64,000 nucleotides of DNA from Phycisphaerales bacterium (lineage in GTDB: Bacteria > Planctomycetota > Phycisphaerae > Phycisphaerales > UBA1924), in the NCBI GenBank assembly GCA_040217175.1, contig JAVJNT010000002.1, positions 1,618,532-1,682,531 on the forward strand, given 5' to 3'. Positions 34,002 through 42,132 of this stretch are shown in pieces (the first letter of the stretch is position 1; each line of letters opens with the position of its first letter). Position numbers and translations under genes: made by a program. Below the pieces are notes generated by a model. It had not been told where the DNA came from, ran no database searches, and was given only the letters and a program-made list of their open reading frames with translations.

Positions 34002-35192
34002 ATGCCCACCTTCCGCTACCAGGCCGTCGACGCGAACGGGCAGGCCGTGATCGGCACGCTCGCGGGGGCCAGCGAGGCGGCCATCCTCGGCGAGCTGGCC
34101 GAGCGGAGCCTGGTGCCCGTCGAGGTCACCGCCCAGAAGCCCAGGGCTTCATTCCGCAAGAAGGGCCTGGGCCCCCGCCAGCTCGCCACGGCATACCAGC
34201 AGGTCGCCGACCTCCTGCGCGCGGGCGTGCCGCTCATGCGCGCCATCACGCTGCTGGCCCGCGGCAAGAGCAAGCCGCGCCGGGCCGAGATCTTCCGGCA
34301 GCTCGCCGAGGGGGTCAGCCGGGGCGAGGAACTCGCCGACGCGATGGCCGCCCAGGAGGGCGTCTTCCCGCAGACGCACGTCGCGATGGTGCGCGCGGGC
34401 GAGAAGGGCGGGAGCCTCGAGCCGGTGCTGGTGCGACTGGCGGGCATGGTCAAGGCCCAGGCCGAGCTGCGGGCCAAGCTGTTCGGCGCGCTCGCCTACC
34501 CGGCGGTGCTGGTGTTCGTGGGCGTGGGCGTGCTGGGGCTGATCTTCGGCCTGTTCCTGCCCATGTTCGGCGACGTGCTCGAGCAGGTCGACCCGATGCC
34601 GCCCATTACCGTCGCGCTGTTCGCCATCAGCGCCGCCGTCACGAGCAAGGGGCCGATCACCGCCATCGTGCTCGCGGTGCTGGCGGCCATCGCGTGGCGG
34701 CTGAGCAAGCGGCCGGACGTCTCGCGCGCCATCGCCGTCGCCAAGACGCGGGCCCCGGTGCTCGGGCCGCTGGTGCGGTCGATCGCCGTCGCGCGCTTCT
34801 GCCGGACGTTCGGGACGATGCTGGCCAACGGCGTGCCCGTGCTGGCGGCCATGCGGATCGCCGAGGACGCCGCCGGCAACGTGCTCTTGAAGGAGGCGGT
34901 CGCCGAGGCGGGCGAGGCGGTGAAGGCGGGCGAGCCGCTGGCGGGCCCGCTGGGCGTCAGCGGGCTGTTCGACGAGGACGTGGTCGAGATGATCTCGGTG
35001 GGCGAGAGCGCCAACAACCTGGCCGACGTGCTCGAGACCATCGCCGAGACGATCGAGTCGCGGGTCGAGCGGCTGCTATCGACGGCGGTGGCGCTGGTGG
35101 GCCCGGTGATGCTGCTGTCGCTGGCAGTGGTGGTGGCGTTTGTGGCTATCGGACTCATCTTGCCGATGCTGGAGCTGAGCGACGTCAGCTGA
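34002..35192 (+). CDS. gspF: Type II secretion inner-membrane protein GspF
   Basis: Protein of 396 aa. It has the two GspF cytoplasmic domains (about 60-150 and 260-350), with the conserved pattern LATAYQQVADLLRAGVPLM and its repeat IAVARFCRTFGTMLANGVPV, then the glycine-acid motif GEKGGSLEPVL and its counterpart GESANNLADVL. Membrane segments are at about 162-190, 200-232 and 357-392. It links the secretion ATPase to the pseudopilus platform. No clear ribosome site precedes ATG 34002. A 200-nt gap separates it from gspG. gspE is not adjacent. Confidence 0.95.
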   Translation: MPTFRYQAVDANGQAVIGTLAGASEAAILGELAERSLVPVEVTAQKPRASFRKKGLGPRQLATAYQQVADLLRAGVPLMRAITLLARGKSKPRRAEIFRQLAEGVSRGEELADAMAAQEGVFPQTHVAMVRAGEKGGSLEPVLVRLAGMVKAQAELRAKLFGALAYPAVLVFVGVGVLGLIFGLFLPMFGDVLEQVDPMPPITVALFAISAAVTSKGPITAIVLAVLAAIAWRLSKRPDVSRAIAVAKTRAPVLGPLVRSIAVARFCRTFGTMLANGVPVLAAMRIAEDAAGNVLLKEAVAEAGEAVKAGEPLAGPLGVSGLFDEDVVEMISVGESANNLADVLETIAETIESRVERLLSTAVALVGPVMLLSLAVVVAFVAIGLILPMLELSDVS

Positions 35193-35392
35193 CCGACGGG
35201 CTGTCGCGTGGGCCCCGGGCGTCCGCCTGGGAATTCCCGCGTTACGCCCGGCGATAAGCTAGCGTAGACTAAGCCTGCGGACCACTCGGCCCGCAAGCGA
35301 CAGGCAGCGACCATCCACGACAGCACGGCAGCGGCGGGGTCGGACCCCCGCTCGAAGGCCCGGCGAGGGCCCCTCGAAGGGAAGACGGAACG

Positions 35393-35929
35393 ATGCAGAC
35401 CCGATCGCACACCACGACCGAACGTGGCGGCCAGCGCCGCAAGCCCATGGCCGCGAAGACCTTGCGTCGGCGGGCCTTCTCGCTGATCGAGATCATGATC
35501 GTGCTGGCCATCATCGTGATGATCAGCGGCCTGGTGGGCTTCGCCCTGCTCAGCCGCCGCGACGAGGCCAAGGTGAACGAGGCCGAGATCAAGATCAACA
35601 CGCTCAAGGGCGCCCTGCTCGACTTTAACCGCCGTTACGGCCGCTACCCGACCGAGGACGAGGGCCTGGCCGTGCTGTGGAGCAGCTCGACGGTCGACCC
35701 GGAGCTCGAGGACCAGTGGTCCGAGTCGGTCAGCGAGTCGATGCCCAACGACCCCTGGGGTAATCCGTGGGAGTACAACCCCGAGGGCCTCAGGCGCGAG
35801 GGCTACTACGACCTCTCGAGCAACGGGCCCGACGGCGAGCCCGAGACCGAGGACGACATCTACGCGTGGGCCGAGGACGAGGACGGCATGGGCTCCAGCG
35901 AGGGCCTGGCCCCGCCGCCGGCGGGCTGA
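35393..35929 (+). CDS. gspG: Major pseudopilin GspG
   Basis: Protein of 178 aa. A 28-residue basic leader precedes the type III prepilin signal RRRA|FSLIEIMIVLAIIVMI (cleavage after Ala28; Glu33 is the conserved +5). The GspG fold then shows YGRYPTEDEGLAVL and NDPWGNPWEYN, with Asp-rich ends like the calcium site. The residue before the cleavage site is Ala, where Gly is almost invariant. GGAA lies close to ATG 35393; ATG 35447 would give a more usual short leader. The 200-nt gap upstream contains only weak promoter-like matches (TAGACT, 35265-35270) and GC-rich hairpins. Confidence 0.93.
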   Translation: MQTRSHTTTERGGQRRKPMAAKTLRRRAFSLIEIMIVLAIIVMISGLVGFALLSRRDEAKVNEAEIKINTLKGALLDFNRRYGRYPTEDEGLAVLWSSSTVDPELEDQWSESVSESMPNDPWGNPWEYNPEGLRREGYYDLSSNGPDGEPETEDDIYAWAEDEDGMGSSEGLAPPPAG

Positions 35930-36000
35930 TCGCCCGTTCTGGTCGCCCGTCCTGATCGCGGGGCGATCCGGCTTGGGTTTCTTGTGGAGGTGTCGGGACG

Positions 36001-37098
36001 ATGCGCCGCCGAGGCTTCACGCTCATCGAGGTGCTCGTGGCCCTGGGGCTGCTGGTGGTGATCTCGTCGCTGGCGCTGCCCGTCGCGCTCACCAACACCG
36101 ACGGGGCGCGCGCCCGCACGGCCGAGCGCATCCTGACGCTGGCGCCCGCCGTCGCGCGGGCCGAGGCCCAGCGGTCGGGCGTGCCCGTGGCGTTGGTGCT
36201 CGCACCGTCCGAGGATGACCAGTCGCTGAGTCTGCTCGTCGTGCGTGAGCCCGAGCCGGGCGCTGAGTCCGCCGCCGACCAGCGCGCCGACCCCAGCGAC
36301 GTCTCGACCTGGCCGCGCGTCGACGAGGATCGGGTGCTTCCCGAGGGCACGCGCCTGTGGCAGGGCCAGATGCAGCGGCTCGAAGCGTTCGAGGAACGGG
36401 CCCGGGCCCAAGCCGAGGCCGAGCCCGCCGAGGGCTCGCCGCTCGAGCTGGCGTTCACCGACGACGAGGAACTCGCCCCGCCGCTGGGCGCGATGGACGA
36501 GCCCGCCGAACCGGTGGTGCTCGCGTGGTACCTGAGCGATGGATCGGCCATGGCGGGCGAGGCGACCGTCGTGCGCCTGGCAGACGGCCGCGTCGTGCGG
36601 GTGCGGGTCGAGCCGCTCGTCGGCCGGCTCGTGTTCACCCGCGCGCCGGAGCTGGAAGAGCGGCCCGAGCGACCGGATGAACCCGACGAAGCGCCCGCGG
36701 ACGCTTCCGAGCCCGACGGGCAGGACTCGCCCGAGCGTCCCGTTCGAAGTGCGACGACGGCGTCGCGGTTCGAGGCGCCCCAATTCGAGCGTCCGCAGTT
36801 CGACGAGTTCGAGTTCGATCGCCCCGAGTTTGAGTCGCGCGACTTCGATCGGCGCGGGTTCGAGTCTCGGGGCTTCGAGTCCAGGGACTTCGATTCGCGG
36901 GAGTTCGAACAACGCGAGTTCGAACAACGCGAGTTCGAGCAGCGTGAATTCGACGACCTGCAGTTCGATCCGCTCGAATTCGACGACCTCGGCGACGGCG
37001 ACGAATCCGAGGAATCGAGCGACGAGGCCCAGGCACCCGAGCCGCCCGAGCAGACCAATCCCGAGCCACCCCAGCCCAGACCGAGCCAGACCGGATAG
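36001..37098 (+). CDS. GspH-like minor pseudopilin with a Phe-acidic pentad tail
   Basis: Protein of 365 aa. The prepilin signal is RRRG|FTLIEVLVALGLL (cleavage after Gly5, Glu10 at +5), followed by a pseudopilin globular region to about residue 215. An acidic/proline linker follows (about 218-255), then residues 257-331 form 15 consecutive five-residue units of pattern F-(E/D)-x-x-x, three of them identical FEQRE. A second acidic proline-rich end closes the protein. The position between gspG and gspI fits GspH. The tail is not a known GspH feature. Its role is unknown; it could be a binding or spacer element. Confidence 0.85.
   Translation: MRRRGFTLIEVLVALGLLVVISSLALPVALTNTDGARARTAERILTLAPAVARAEAQRSGVPVALVLAPSEDDQSLSLLVVREPEPGAESAADQRADPSDVSTWPRVDEDRVLPEGTRLWQGQMQRLEAFEERARAQAEAEPAEGSPLELAFTDDEELAPPLGAMDEPAEPVVLAWYLSDGSAMAGEATVVRLADGRVVRVRVEPLVGRLVFTRAPELEERPERPDEPDEAPADASEPDGQDSPERPVRSATTASRFEAPQFERPQFDEFEFDRPEFESRDFDRRGFESRGFESRDFDSREFEQREFEQREFEQREFDDLQFDPLEFDDLGDGDESEESSDEAQAPEPPEQTNPEPPQPRPSQTG
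36769..36993 (+). repeat. 15-bp tandem repeat coding the F-(E/D)-x-x-x tail
   Basis: This has 15 units of 15 bp in frame within the GspH-like gene. It starts at TTC 36769; the unit encodes F-E/D-x-x-x. Three units near 36901-36945 encode the same pentad (FEQRE) and differ only at synonymous sites, suggesting recent expansion. Confidence 0.9.
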
Positions 37099-37114
37099 CC
37101 CGACGGAATCAACG

Positions 37115-37591
37115 ATGCCAGCCAGCACGCGGCGGAGCCGCAGGCCAACCAAGCGACACGGAGGTCGACGCGAGCACCCGCGCCGGGGCTTCGTGCTGCT
37201 CGACCTCGTGCTGGCGTTGGCGATGTTCGTGGTCGGCGGGCTGGCGATCCTCAGCCAGCTCGACTTCGGGGCCCGCCGGATCATCGACGCCGAGCACCGC
37301 CTGGGAGCCACCGGCGTCGCGCGCACGGCCCTGGGCCTGCTCGAAAGCGGCGCCATGAGCGACCGCGAACTGACCGGGCCGGCGAGCGAGTGGGCGTCGC
37401 CCGCGACCGAGAGCGCCGCGTTTGACGCGCCGAGCGACTGGATGTGCGAGGTCGACCTCGAGCCCAGCGAATGGCCCGGACTCTCGCTGGCGACGGTCCG
37501 CGTGCGCCGGCTGGAAGCGGACGGCGAGGGGCCCGTGCTGGCGACGCTCCGGCAGCTCGTGCCGATGGACGGCGTCGGGGGTGGGCCATGA
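37115..37591 (+). CDS. gspI: Minor pseudopilin GspI
   Basis: Protein of 158 aa. An unusually long basic leader ends at RRG|FVLLDLVLALAMFVVGG (cleavage after Gly25); the +5 position is Asp30 where Glu is usual. The hydrophobic helix is followed by a GspI-like region with YRxxxA-type segments (QLDFGARRIIDAEHRLGATGVARTALGLLESG). Residues 140-158 are a strand-rich end. It is 16 nt after the gspH-like stop and overlaps gspJ by 4 bp (ATGA). The call rests on position and fold pattern. Confidence 0.82.
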   Translation: MPASTRRSRRPTKRHGGRREHPRRGFVLLDLVLALAMFVVGGLAILSQLDFGARRIIDAEHRLGATGVARTALGLLESGAMSDRELTGPASEWASPATESAAFDAPSDWMCEVDLEPSEWPGLSLATVRVRRLEADGEGPVLATLRQLVPMDGVGGGP

Positions 37592-38274
37592 GCCAGGCCT
37601 TGCGCTGCCCACGCGTCCGCGGGTTCACCATGCTCGAGGTCATGATCGCGATCGGGATCCTGGCGGTCCTGAGCGCGGCCCTGATCACGTTTACGTTCGG
37701 TCTTGCTGGTCGGCGGGATCGGCTCGTGCGCGAGGGCGAGCGAAGCGCCATGCTCGCGCGCGTGCTCGACCGCGTCGAGCGATTGGCGGCGACCGCGTCC
37801 CATCATGCGCGCCATGGCGAGGACTTCTTCGAGCTGCGTGGTCGCGGCATCTGGCCGGCGGCCGGCCGGTCGGGCGTGCCCGCCGGAGCATCGGACGTCA
37901 CCGGTCGGCTGTCCTTCTCGGAAGACGCCGAAGAAATCACCTGGCGCGAGACGAGCGGGAGCGAGTCGGTCGAGCTGGTCGTGACCGACGTCGAAGCCGT
38001 CTACGTCGATCACTTCGAAGAACTGGTGACCGCCTCGGGCAGCCGCCCGCCGCTGCGGCTATGCATCTGGCTCGCGCCGGTCGACCGCCAACGCCAGGTG
38101 GACCCGGAAGAGGAACTGGACGAACGATTCGCGCCCGAACGATCGCTGTTCGACGAGCCCGAACTGCCCGAGCGACCGGCCGACGTCGTGTTCGTCGTGG
38201 GCGATCCGCTCGGCAAGTCGCTGGGCGGAACACAGCCGAGCCCCCCGGACGACCCGATGGGGATGGCGCCATGA
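37588..38274 (+). CDS. gspJ: Minor pseudopilin GspJ
   Basis: Protein of 228 aa. The prepilin signal is RVRG|FTMLEVMIAIGILAVLSAAL (cleavage after Gly12, Glu17 at +5). The following globular region has the GspJ-like pattern ARVLDRVERLAATASHHARHG and a Trp/Arg strand block (EITWRETSGSESVELVVTDV). A proline-rich C-terminal tail follows. Both ends overlap neighbours by 4 bp (ATGA with gspI and gspK), which implies coupled translation and stoichiometric synthesis. Confidence 0.82.
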   Translation: MSQALRCPRVRGFTMLEVMIAIGILAVLSAALITFTFGLAGRRDRLVREGERSAMLARVLDRVERLAATASHHARHGEDFFELRGRGIWPAAGRSGVPAGASDVTGRLSFSEDAEEITWRETSGSESVELVVTDVEAVYVDHFEELVTASGSRPPLRLCIWLAPVDRQRQVDPEEELDERFAPERSLFDEPELPERPADVVFVVGDPLGKSLGGTQPSPPDDPMGMAP

Positions 38275-39605
38275 CCCGCACGAGGCACGAGCGCGGGGTC
38301 GCGGTGCTGGTGGTGCTGGTGGTGCTGGCCATCGGCGCCCTGGCGGGTACGGTCGCGCTGCTGGCCGCCCGCAGCGCGGGCGAGGCGACGGCGTCGACCG
38401 CCGGCCGGCTGCAGTCGCGCCTGACCATGCGGTCGGGCATGCTGGCGATCGAGCAGGCCGCGCTCGACCAGCGGGCCGACGTACTCGCCGGCGGCGAATT
38501 CGTCGTCGACGACCCGATCGAGCTGTTCGAGGAGGGCAACCGCACCGCGACCTTCCGCCTCGACGCCGGCATTACGCCCGACGCCGTCTCGCTCGACGCC
38601 CTGCTCGACGTCAACACGTGCACCGCGTCGATGCTGGCAAGGCTGCCCGGCATGGACGAGACGCTCGGCGCGGCGGTGGCCGCAGAATTGCCCGTGCGGT
38701 CGCTCCGCGAGCTGCTCGACGCCGAGGGCGTGACCGTCGAGCTCGTGTACGGCGAGTACGACGAGCAGGGGCAGTTGACCTCCGACACGATCCCGCTGGC
38801 CAGCCTGCTGACGGTGGGATCGGTCGATCCGGCGATCGCCGTCGGCGTGGGCGGTGCGTCGACCCTGGCCGAGCGAGTCGACGTGTCCCAGCCGTTCGAC
38901 GAGGCCATGGGCGAGCGGCTGACCGCGTCGCTCGACCGGCAGGAGGGCTCGGGCCAGCTCGTCGCGATGCTGGCTCAGCGGGATACGCCGCCCTCGTCAC
39001 TTGTGGACGTCGCAAGGGCGCTTCGCAGCCAGATGACCCTGGCGACGACGGGGCAGGTGCTCGACGTCGTCTGCATCGGGAGCGCCCCGGGCCGGGGACG
39101 GGTCGACATCAACCGAGCGCCGTTCGAGGTGCTCGCGGCGCTGCCGGGCCTCGACGAAGAAACCGCCCAGCAGATCGTCGACGCGCGGCGGAGCCTTGAT
39201 CCCGACGAGTTGAAGGATCCCCTGTGGCCGCTGCGCGAGGGGCTGGTCGATGAGGACACCATGCTGGAAGTCCTCGAGCGGGTCACGACCAGGAGCGTGC
39301 GCTGGGTGTTGCGTGCCGAGGCGGGCATGGCGGCCGTGCGCGAGCGTTCCGTGGGCATCGACTCGCTCGAAGACGCCCGGCGTGCGCGGGCGGGCATGTC
39401 GTCGGCCGACGAGGACCGCCTGCGCAACCGCGTGGCGATGGACCTGCTGGTCGACTTCTCCGGCCCTCGGCCCGTGGTCGTTCCGCTGGGCGAGGTGAGC
39501 ATCGCCGGCGAGCTGGCGGCCGTCGCCCGCGTGCTGGCCCTGGCCGATGGCCCGACGGACGAGCTGCCCGAGCCCGAGCGTGACGGCCGGGAGGTGCGCC
39601 CGTGA
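38271..39605 (+). CDS. gspK: Tip pseudopilin GspK
   Basis: Protein of 444 aa. The N-terminus HERG|VAVLVVLVVLAIGALAGTV lacks the +5 Glu, as is normal for GspK. Two helix-hairpin-helix-like blocks typical of GspK are visible: DVNTCTASMLARLPGM and DINRAPFEVLAALPGL. The tip subunit caps the I-J-K complex and binds calcium. The gene overlaps gspJ (ATGA) and the GspL-like gene (GTGA). It is longer than many GspK proteins. Confidence 0.88.
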   Translation: MTRTRHERGVAVLVVLVVLAIGALAGTVALLAARSAGEATASTAGRLQSRLTMRSGMLAIEQAALDQRADVLAGGEFVVDDPIELFEEGNRTATFRLDAGITPDAVSLDALLDVNTCTASMLARLPGMDETLGAAVAAELPVRSLRELLDAEGVTVELVYGEYDEQGQLTSDTIPLASLLTVGSVDPAIAVGVGGASTLAERVDVSQPFDEAMGERLTASLDRQEGSGQLVAMLAQRDTPPSSLVDVARALRSQMTLATTGQVLDVVCIGSAPGRGRVDINRAPFEVLAALPGLDEETAQQIVDARRSLDPDELKDPLWPLREGLVDEDTMLEVLERVTTRSVRWVLRAEAGMAAVRERSVGIDSLEDARRARAGMSSADEDRLRNRVAMDLLVDFSGPRPVVVPLGEVSIAGELAAVARVLALADGPTDELPEPERDGREVRP

Positions 39606-41134
39606 GCGGCACGCGACTGGCCATGGAGTGGCACGCCGGCTGGCTGACGGTCGTCCCCGTCGGCAGCGAGCGGGGTCGGCCCCGGCTGGGCACGGGGTTC
39701 TGCACGAGGTTGCCCGAGTCGATCGCGAGCGACGACGCCGAGGCGGTCGGGCAGTGGGTAGGCGAGCAACTCCGCCAGGCCGGGCTCAAGGGCCGGCAGG
39801 TCGCGTGGGTCGCGGGCCGGGGAGACCTGCTTCTCAAGCGGCTGAGCCTGCCCAAGCCGCCGAGCGAGGGCCAGCTTCCGGCGATGGTGAAGCTGCAGAT
39901 GAGCCGTGCCATGCCGGTGCAGGGCTCGGACGCGTCGACCGACTTCGTGGTGCTTCGCGAAGACGACGGCAAGCTCGACCTGCTGGGCGCCTCGGTGCCA
40001 GCCGAGCGGATGGCCTGGATGCGGTCGATGCTCGGGGCCGCGAAGCTGAAGCTGGCCTCGGTGGTGCTGCGGGCGCAGTGCTCGGCGTGCATCGCCGGGC
40101 TGCCCGACGCCGGGCACGCACGGATCGTGGTCTCGCCCGGCGCCTCGTCGGTCGAGATCGCGGTGGTCGAGCCGGGCGGCGTGGTCACCAGCCGGGGCGT
40201 TGATGCGACGTGGCCGACGGGCGAGCAGGAGGGCTTCGTCCGCCGCATCGCCGTCGAGGTGAAGCGGACGTGGATGGGCTACCGCGCGGCCCAGCACTCG
40301 CTGCCGGTGCAGGACGCGGTCGTGATCGGCGGCAGCGGGCTCTGCCAGGCGATCGCCGAGGAAGTCGCCGAGACGATCGAGGCCGAAACGACAGCGCTGT
40401 CGGCCGAATCGTTCGCGGTGCAGGGTGACCCGAGCGGCGCCGACACGACGCGGTGGCTCGCGCTCGCGGGCATCGGCGTCGGTTCGTGCAAGGGCATCGA
40501 CCTGCTGAATCCCACGCGCGCCCGAGCCGAGCGGTCGCAGACGCGAGAGCGCGTGCTGCTCGGCGCGATGGCAGTCATCGCCGTCGTGGGCGGGCTCGGC
40601 GTGTACGGCTACATCCGATTGGGCGATCTCCAGCAGGAGAAGGCCCGCCTGACCAGCCAGGTCTCGACGCTCCGCGGCGACTACACCGAGCTCGTGCTCG
40701 ACCAGACGCGGCTCGAGCACCTGCGGGCCCTCCGCCAGACGCGGCCCGAATGGTCGGGCCACCTCGAGCGCGTGATTGGCCACGCGGCGGCGTCGGGCGT
40801 GCGGCTCGAGCAACTGTCTGGCGCCTCGCGGGGCGGCGTGTGGTTCGGCGACCCGAGCGGCGCCCGGAGCTATTCGTTTACGGCCGCCGAGTACCGGCCG
40901 GCCGTCCGCGGCGAGCTCAGCCTCCAGGGCGTGGGCGAGCAACGCGATGCGGCGAGCGCGGTGCGCGGCCGGCTCGTCGACGACCCGCTTTACTTTGTAC
41001 AGACACAGGGGCCCGACGCGGGGCTGGGCTTCAAGCTCGAGGTCGATACGACGACGCGCGCGGCCTCGCAGGTCACGGAAGCTTCCTCCGGAGAGGGCGA
41101 CCAGACCGACGCGGGCGAAGGGGGTGGCCCGTGA
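39602..41134 (+). CDS. PilM-PilN fused GspL-like inner-membrane protein
   Basis: Protein of 510 aa from GTG 39602. Residues 1-300 are a cytoplasmic actin-like (PilM/GspL) domain (WVAGRGDLLLKRLSLPKPP, then VVSPGASSVEIAVVEPGGVV and a late VIGGSGLCQAIAEEV). A single membrane segment is at about 315-337, then a periplasmic coiled coil and ferredoxin-like PilN region to 500. It should bind the secretion ATPase and anchor the platform. It overlaps gspK by GTGA and the next gene by GTGA. It is GspL-like by position; PilM+PilN fusion by domain pattern. Confidence 0.85.
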   Translation: MSGTRLAMEWHAGWLTVVPVGSERGRPRLGTGFCTRLPESIASDDAEAVGQWVGEQLRQAGLKGRQVAWVAGRGDLLLKRLSLPKPPSEGQLPAMVKLQMSRAMPVQGSDASTDFVVLREDDGKLDLLGASVPAERMAWMRSMLGAAKLKLASVVLRAQCSACIAGLPDAGHARIVVSPGASSVEIAVVEPGGVVTSRGVDATWPTGEQEGFVRRIAVEVKRTWMGYRAAQHSLPVQDAVVIGGSGLCQAIAEEVAETIEAETTALSAESFAVQGDPSGADTTRWLALAGIGVGSCKGIDLLNPTRARAERSQTRERVLLGAMAVIAVVGGLGVYGYIRLGDLQQEKARLTSQVSTLRGDYTELVLDQTRLEHLRALRQTRPEWSGHLERVIGHAAASGVRLEQLSGASRGGVWFGDPSGARSYSFTAAEYRPAVRGELSLQGVGEQRDAASAVRGRLVDDPLYFVQTQGPDAGLGFKLEVDTTTRAASQVTEASSGEGDQTDAGEGGGP

Positions 41135-42132
41135 ACCCCCGCCTGGTGCGCTTGCTCATGGTCGCCGGCGGCGCGGTGGCGCTCGCCGGCGCGTTGGGGT
41201 GGGGCTACGTTGCGCTCTACGAGCGTCCCGCGGCCCAGCTCCGCGACGACATCGAGTCGCTGACCGGCCAGAAGGGCGACTACGAGACCGCGCTGCTGGA
41301 GGAAAGCCGCGTTCGCCGCGAGCTCGAAGAGATCGTCGCAGGCGCCGTCCACGCAGACCGCGACTCGCTCGAGCACCGGCTGCGAACCGCCAGCGCGACG
41401 CTCGCGTTCGATGCCGGGCTGACGAGGCTCGAGATCAACTCGCTGCCGCCCAGGGCGCTCGGCAACCCGGCGGGCCAGGCGCGAGGCATCCGGGAACGCT
41501 CCTTCCAGCGCTCGTTGCGCGACCGGATCGATGCCAGCGAAGCGCGGGTCGTGGTTTCGGGCGAGGGCACGCTGGAGTCGGTGCTGCGGGCGTTGGCGCT
41601 TGCCGACGCGCAGCGTTGGACGCTCGGCGTGGACTCATGGAGCATCAAGCCCGCGCGCCTCGAGGAAGGCAAGCCGGCCGTGTTCAAGCTGTCGATGACG
41701 CTGACGGCCCTTGTGGTGGACGACGGCGGCTCGATCGCGGGCGAGATCACCATCGACCCGCTGGACGACCGCGTGCAGGGTCAACTCGCTTCGGTGGTGC
41801 TTGCCGACCCGTTCAAGACGGCGTTGGCGCCGCAGCCGGTGGTCGTGCAGGCGCCGCCGCCACCACTGCCACCGAAGACCGAGCCGCCACCGCCGCCCCC
41901 GCCGGGCGCGGGCTGGCGCCTGGCGGGCGTCTTGAAGGGCGAGACCGGGCAATACGCGATCGTGGTGCACGAGAACGGACGCCGGCGGACGCTGGCGCTG
42001 GGAGAGGAGGTCGGCGGGCTCCGGCTGGCCGACCTGCTGGGAGAGGTGGCCACCTTCGAGGCCAACGACGAGCGATTCGAGGTGCGCAACGGCGAGCTGC
42101 TGGCCGCCGCGCGCGGAAGGGAACGGCGATGA
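41131..42132 (+). CDS. PilO/GspM-GspC(PilP)-like fused inner-membrane protein
   Basis: Protein of 333 aa from GTG 41131. A membrane segment at about 5-30 is followed by a PilO/GspM-like coiled coil and ferredoxin-like region (to about 235). A proline-rich hinge lies at about 241-258 (PPPPPLPPKTEP). A C-terminal beta domain (about 260-333: GWRLAGVLKGETGQYAIVVHE, then RTLALGEEVGGLRLADLLGE) is like PilP or the GspC homology region that contacts the secretin N0 domain. It joins the inner platform to the giant secretin encoded next (ATGA overlap). No separate gspC is in the locus. Confidence 0.75.
   Translation: MNPRLVRLLMVAGGAVALAGALGWGYVALYERPAAQLRDDIESLTGQKGDYETALLEESRVRRELEEIVAGAVHADRDSLEHRLRTASATLAFDAGLTRLEINSLPPRALGNPAGQARGIRERSFQRSLRDRIDASEARVVVSGEGTLESVLRALALADAQRWTLGVDSWSIKPARLEEGKPAVFKLSMTLTALVVDDGGSIAGEITIDPLDDRVQGQLASVVLADPFKTALAPQPVVVQAPPPPLPPKTEPPPPPPPGAGWRLAGVLKGETGQYAIVVHENGRRRTLALGEEVGGLRLADLLGEVATFEANDERFEVRNGELLAAARGRERR

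Noticed and set aside
36769..36993. CRISPR-like short repeats
   Set aside because: The 15-bp units are contiguous without spacers and keep the reading frame of a pseudopilin, so they are a coding repeat.
40776..42128. In-frame extension of the giant secretin upstream to 40776
   Set aside because: The extra residues overlap the GspL- and GspM-like genes out of frame and look like shadow sequence; the ATGA overlap at 42129 and the signal peptide at 42210 fix the start.
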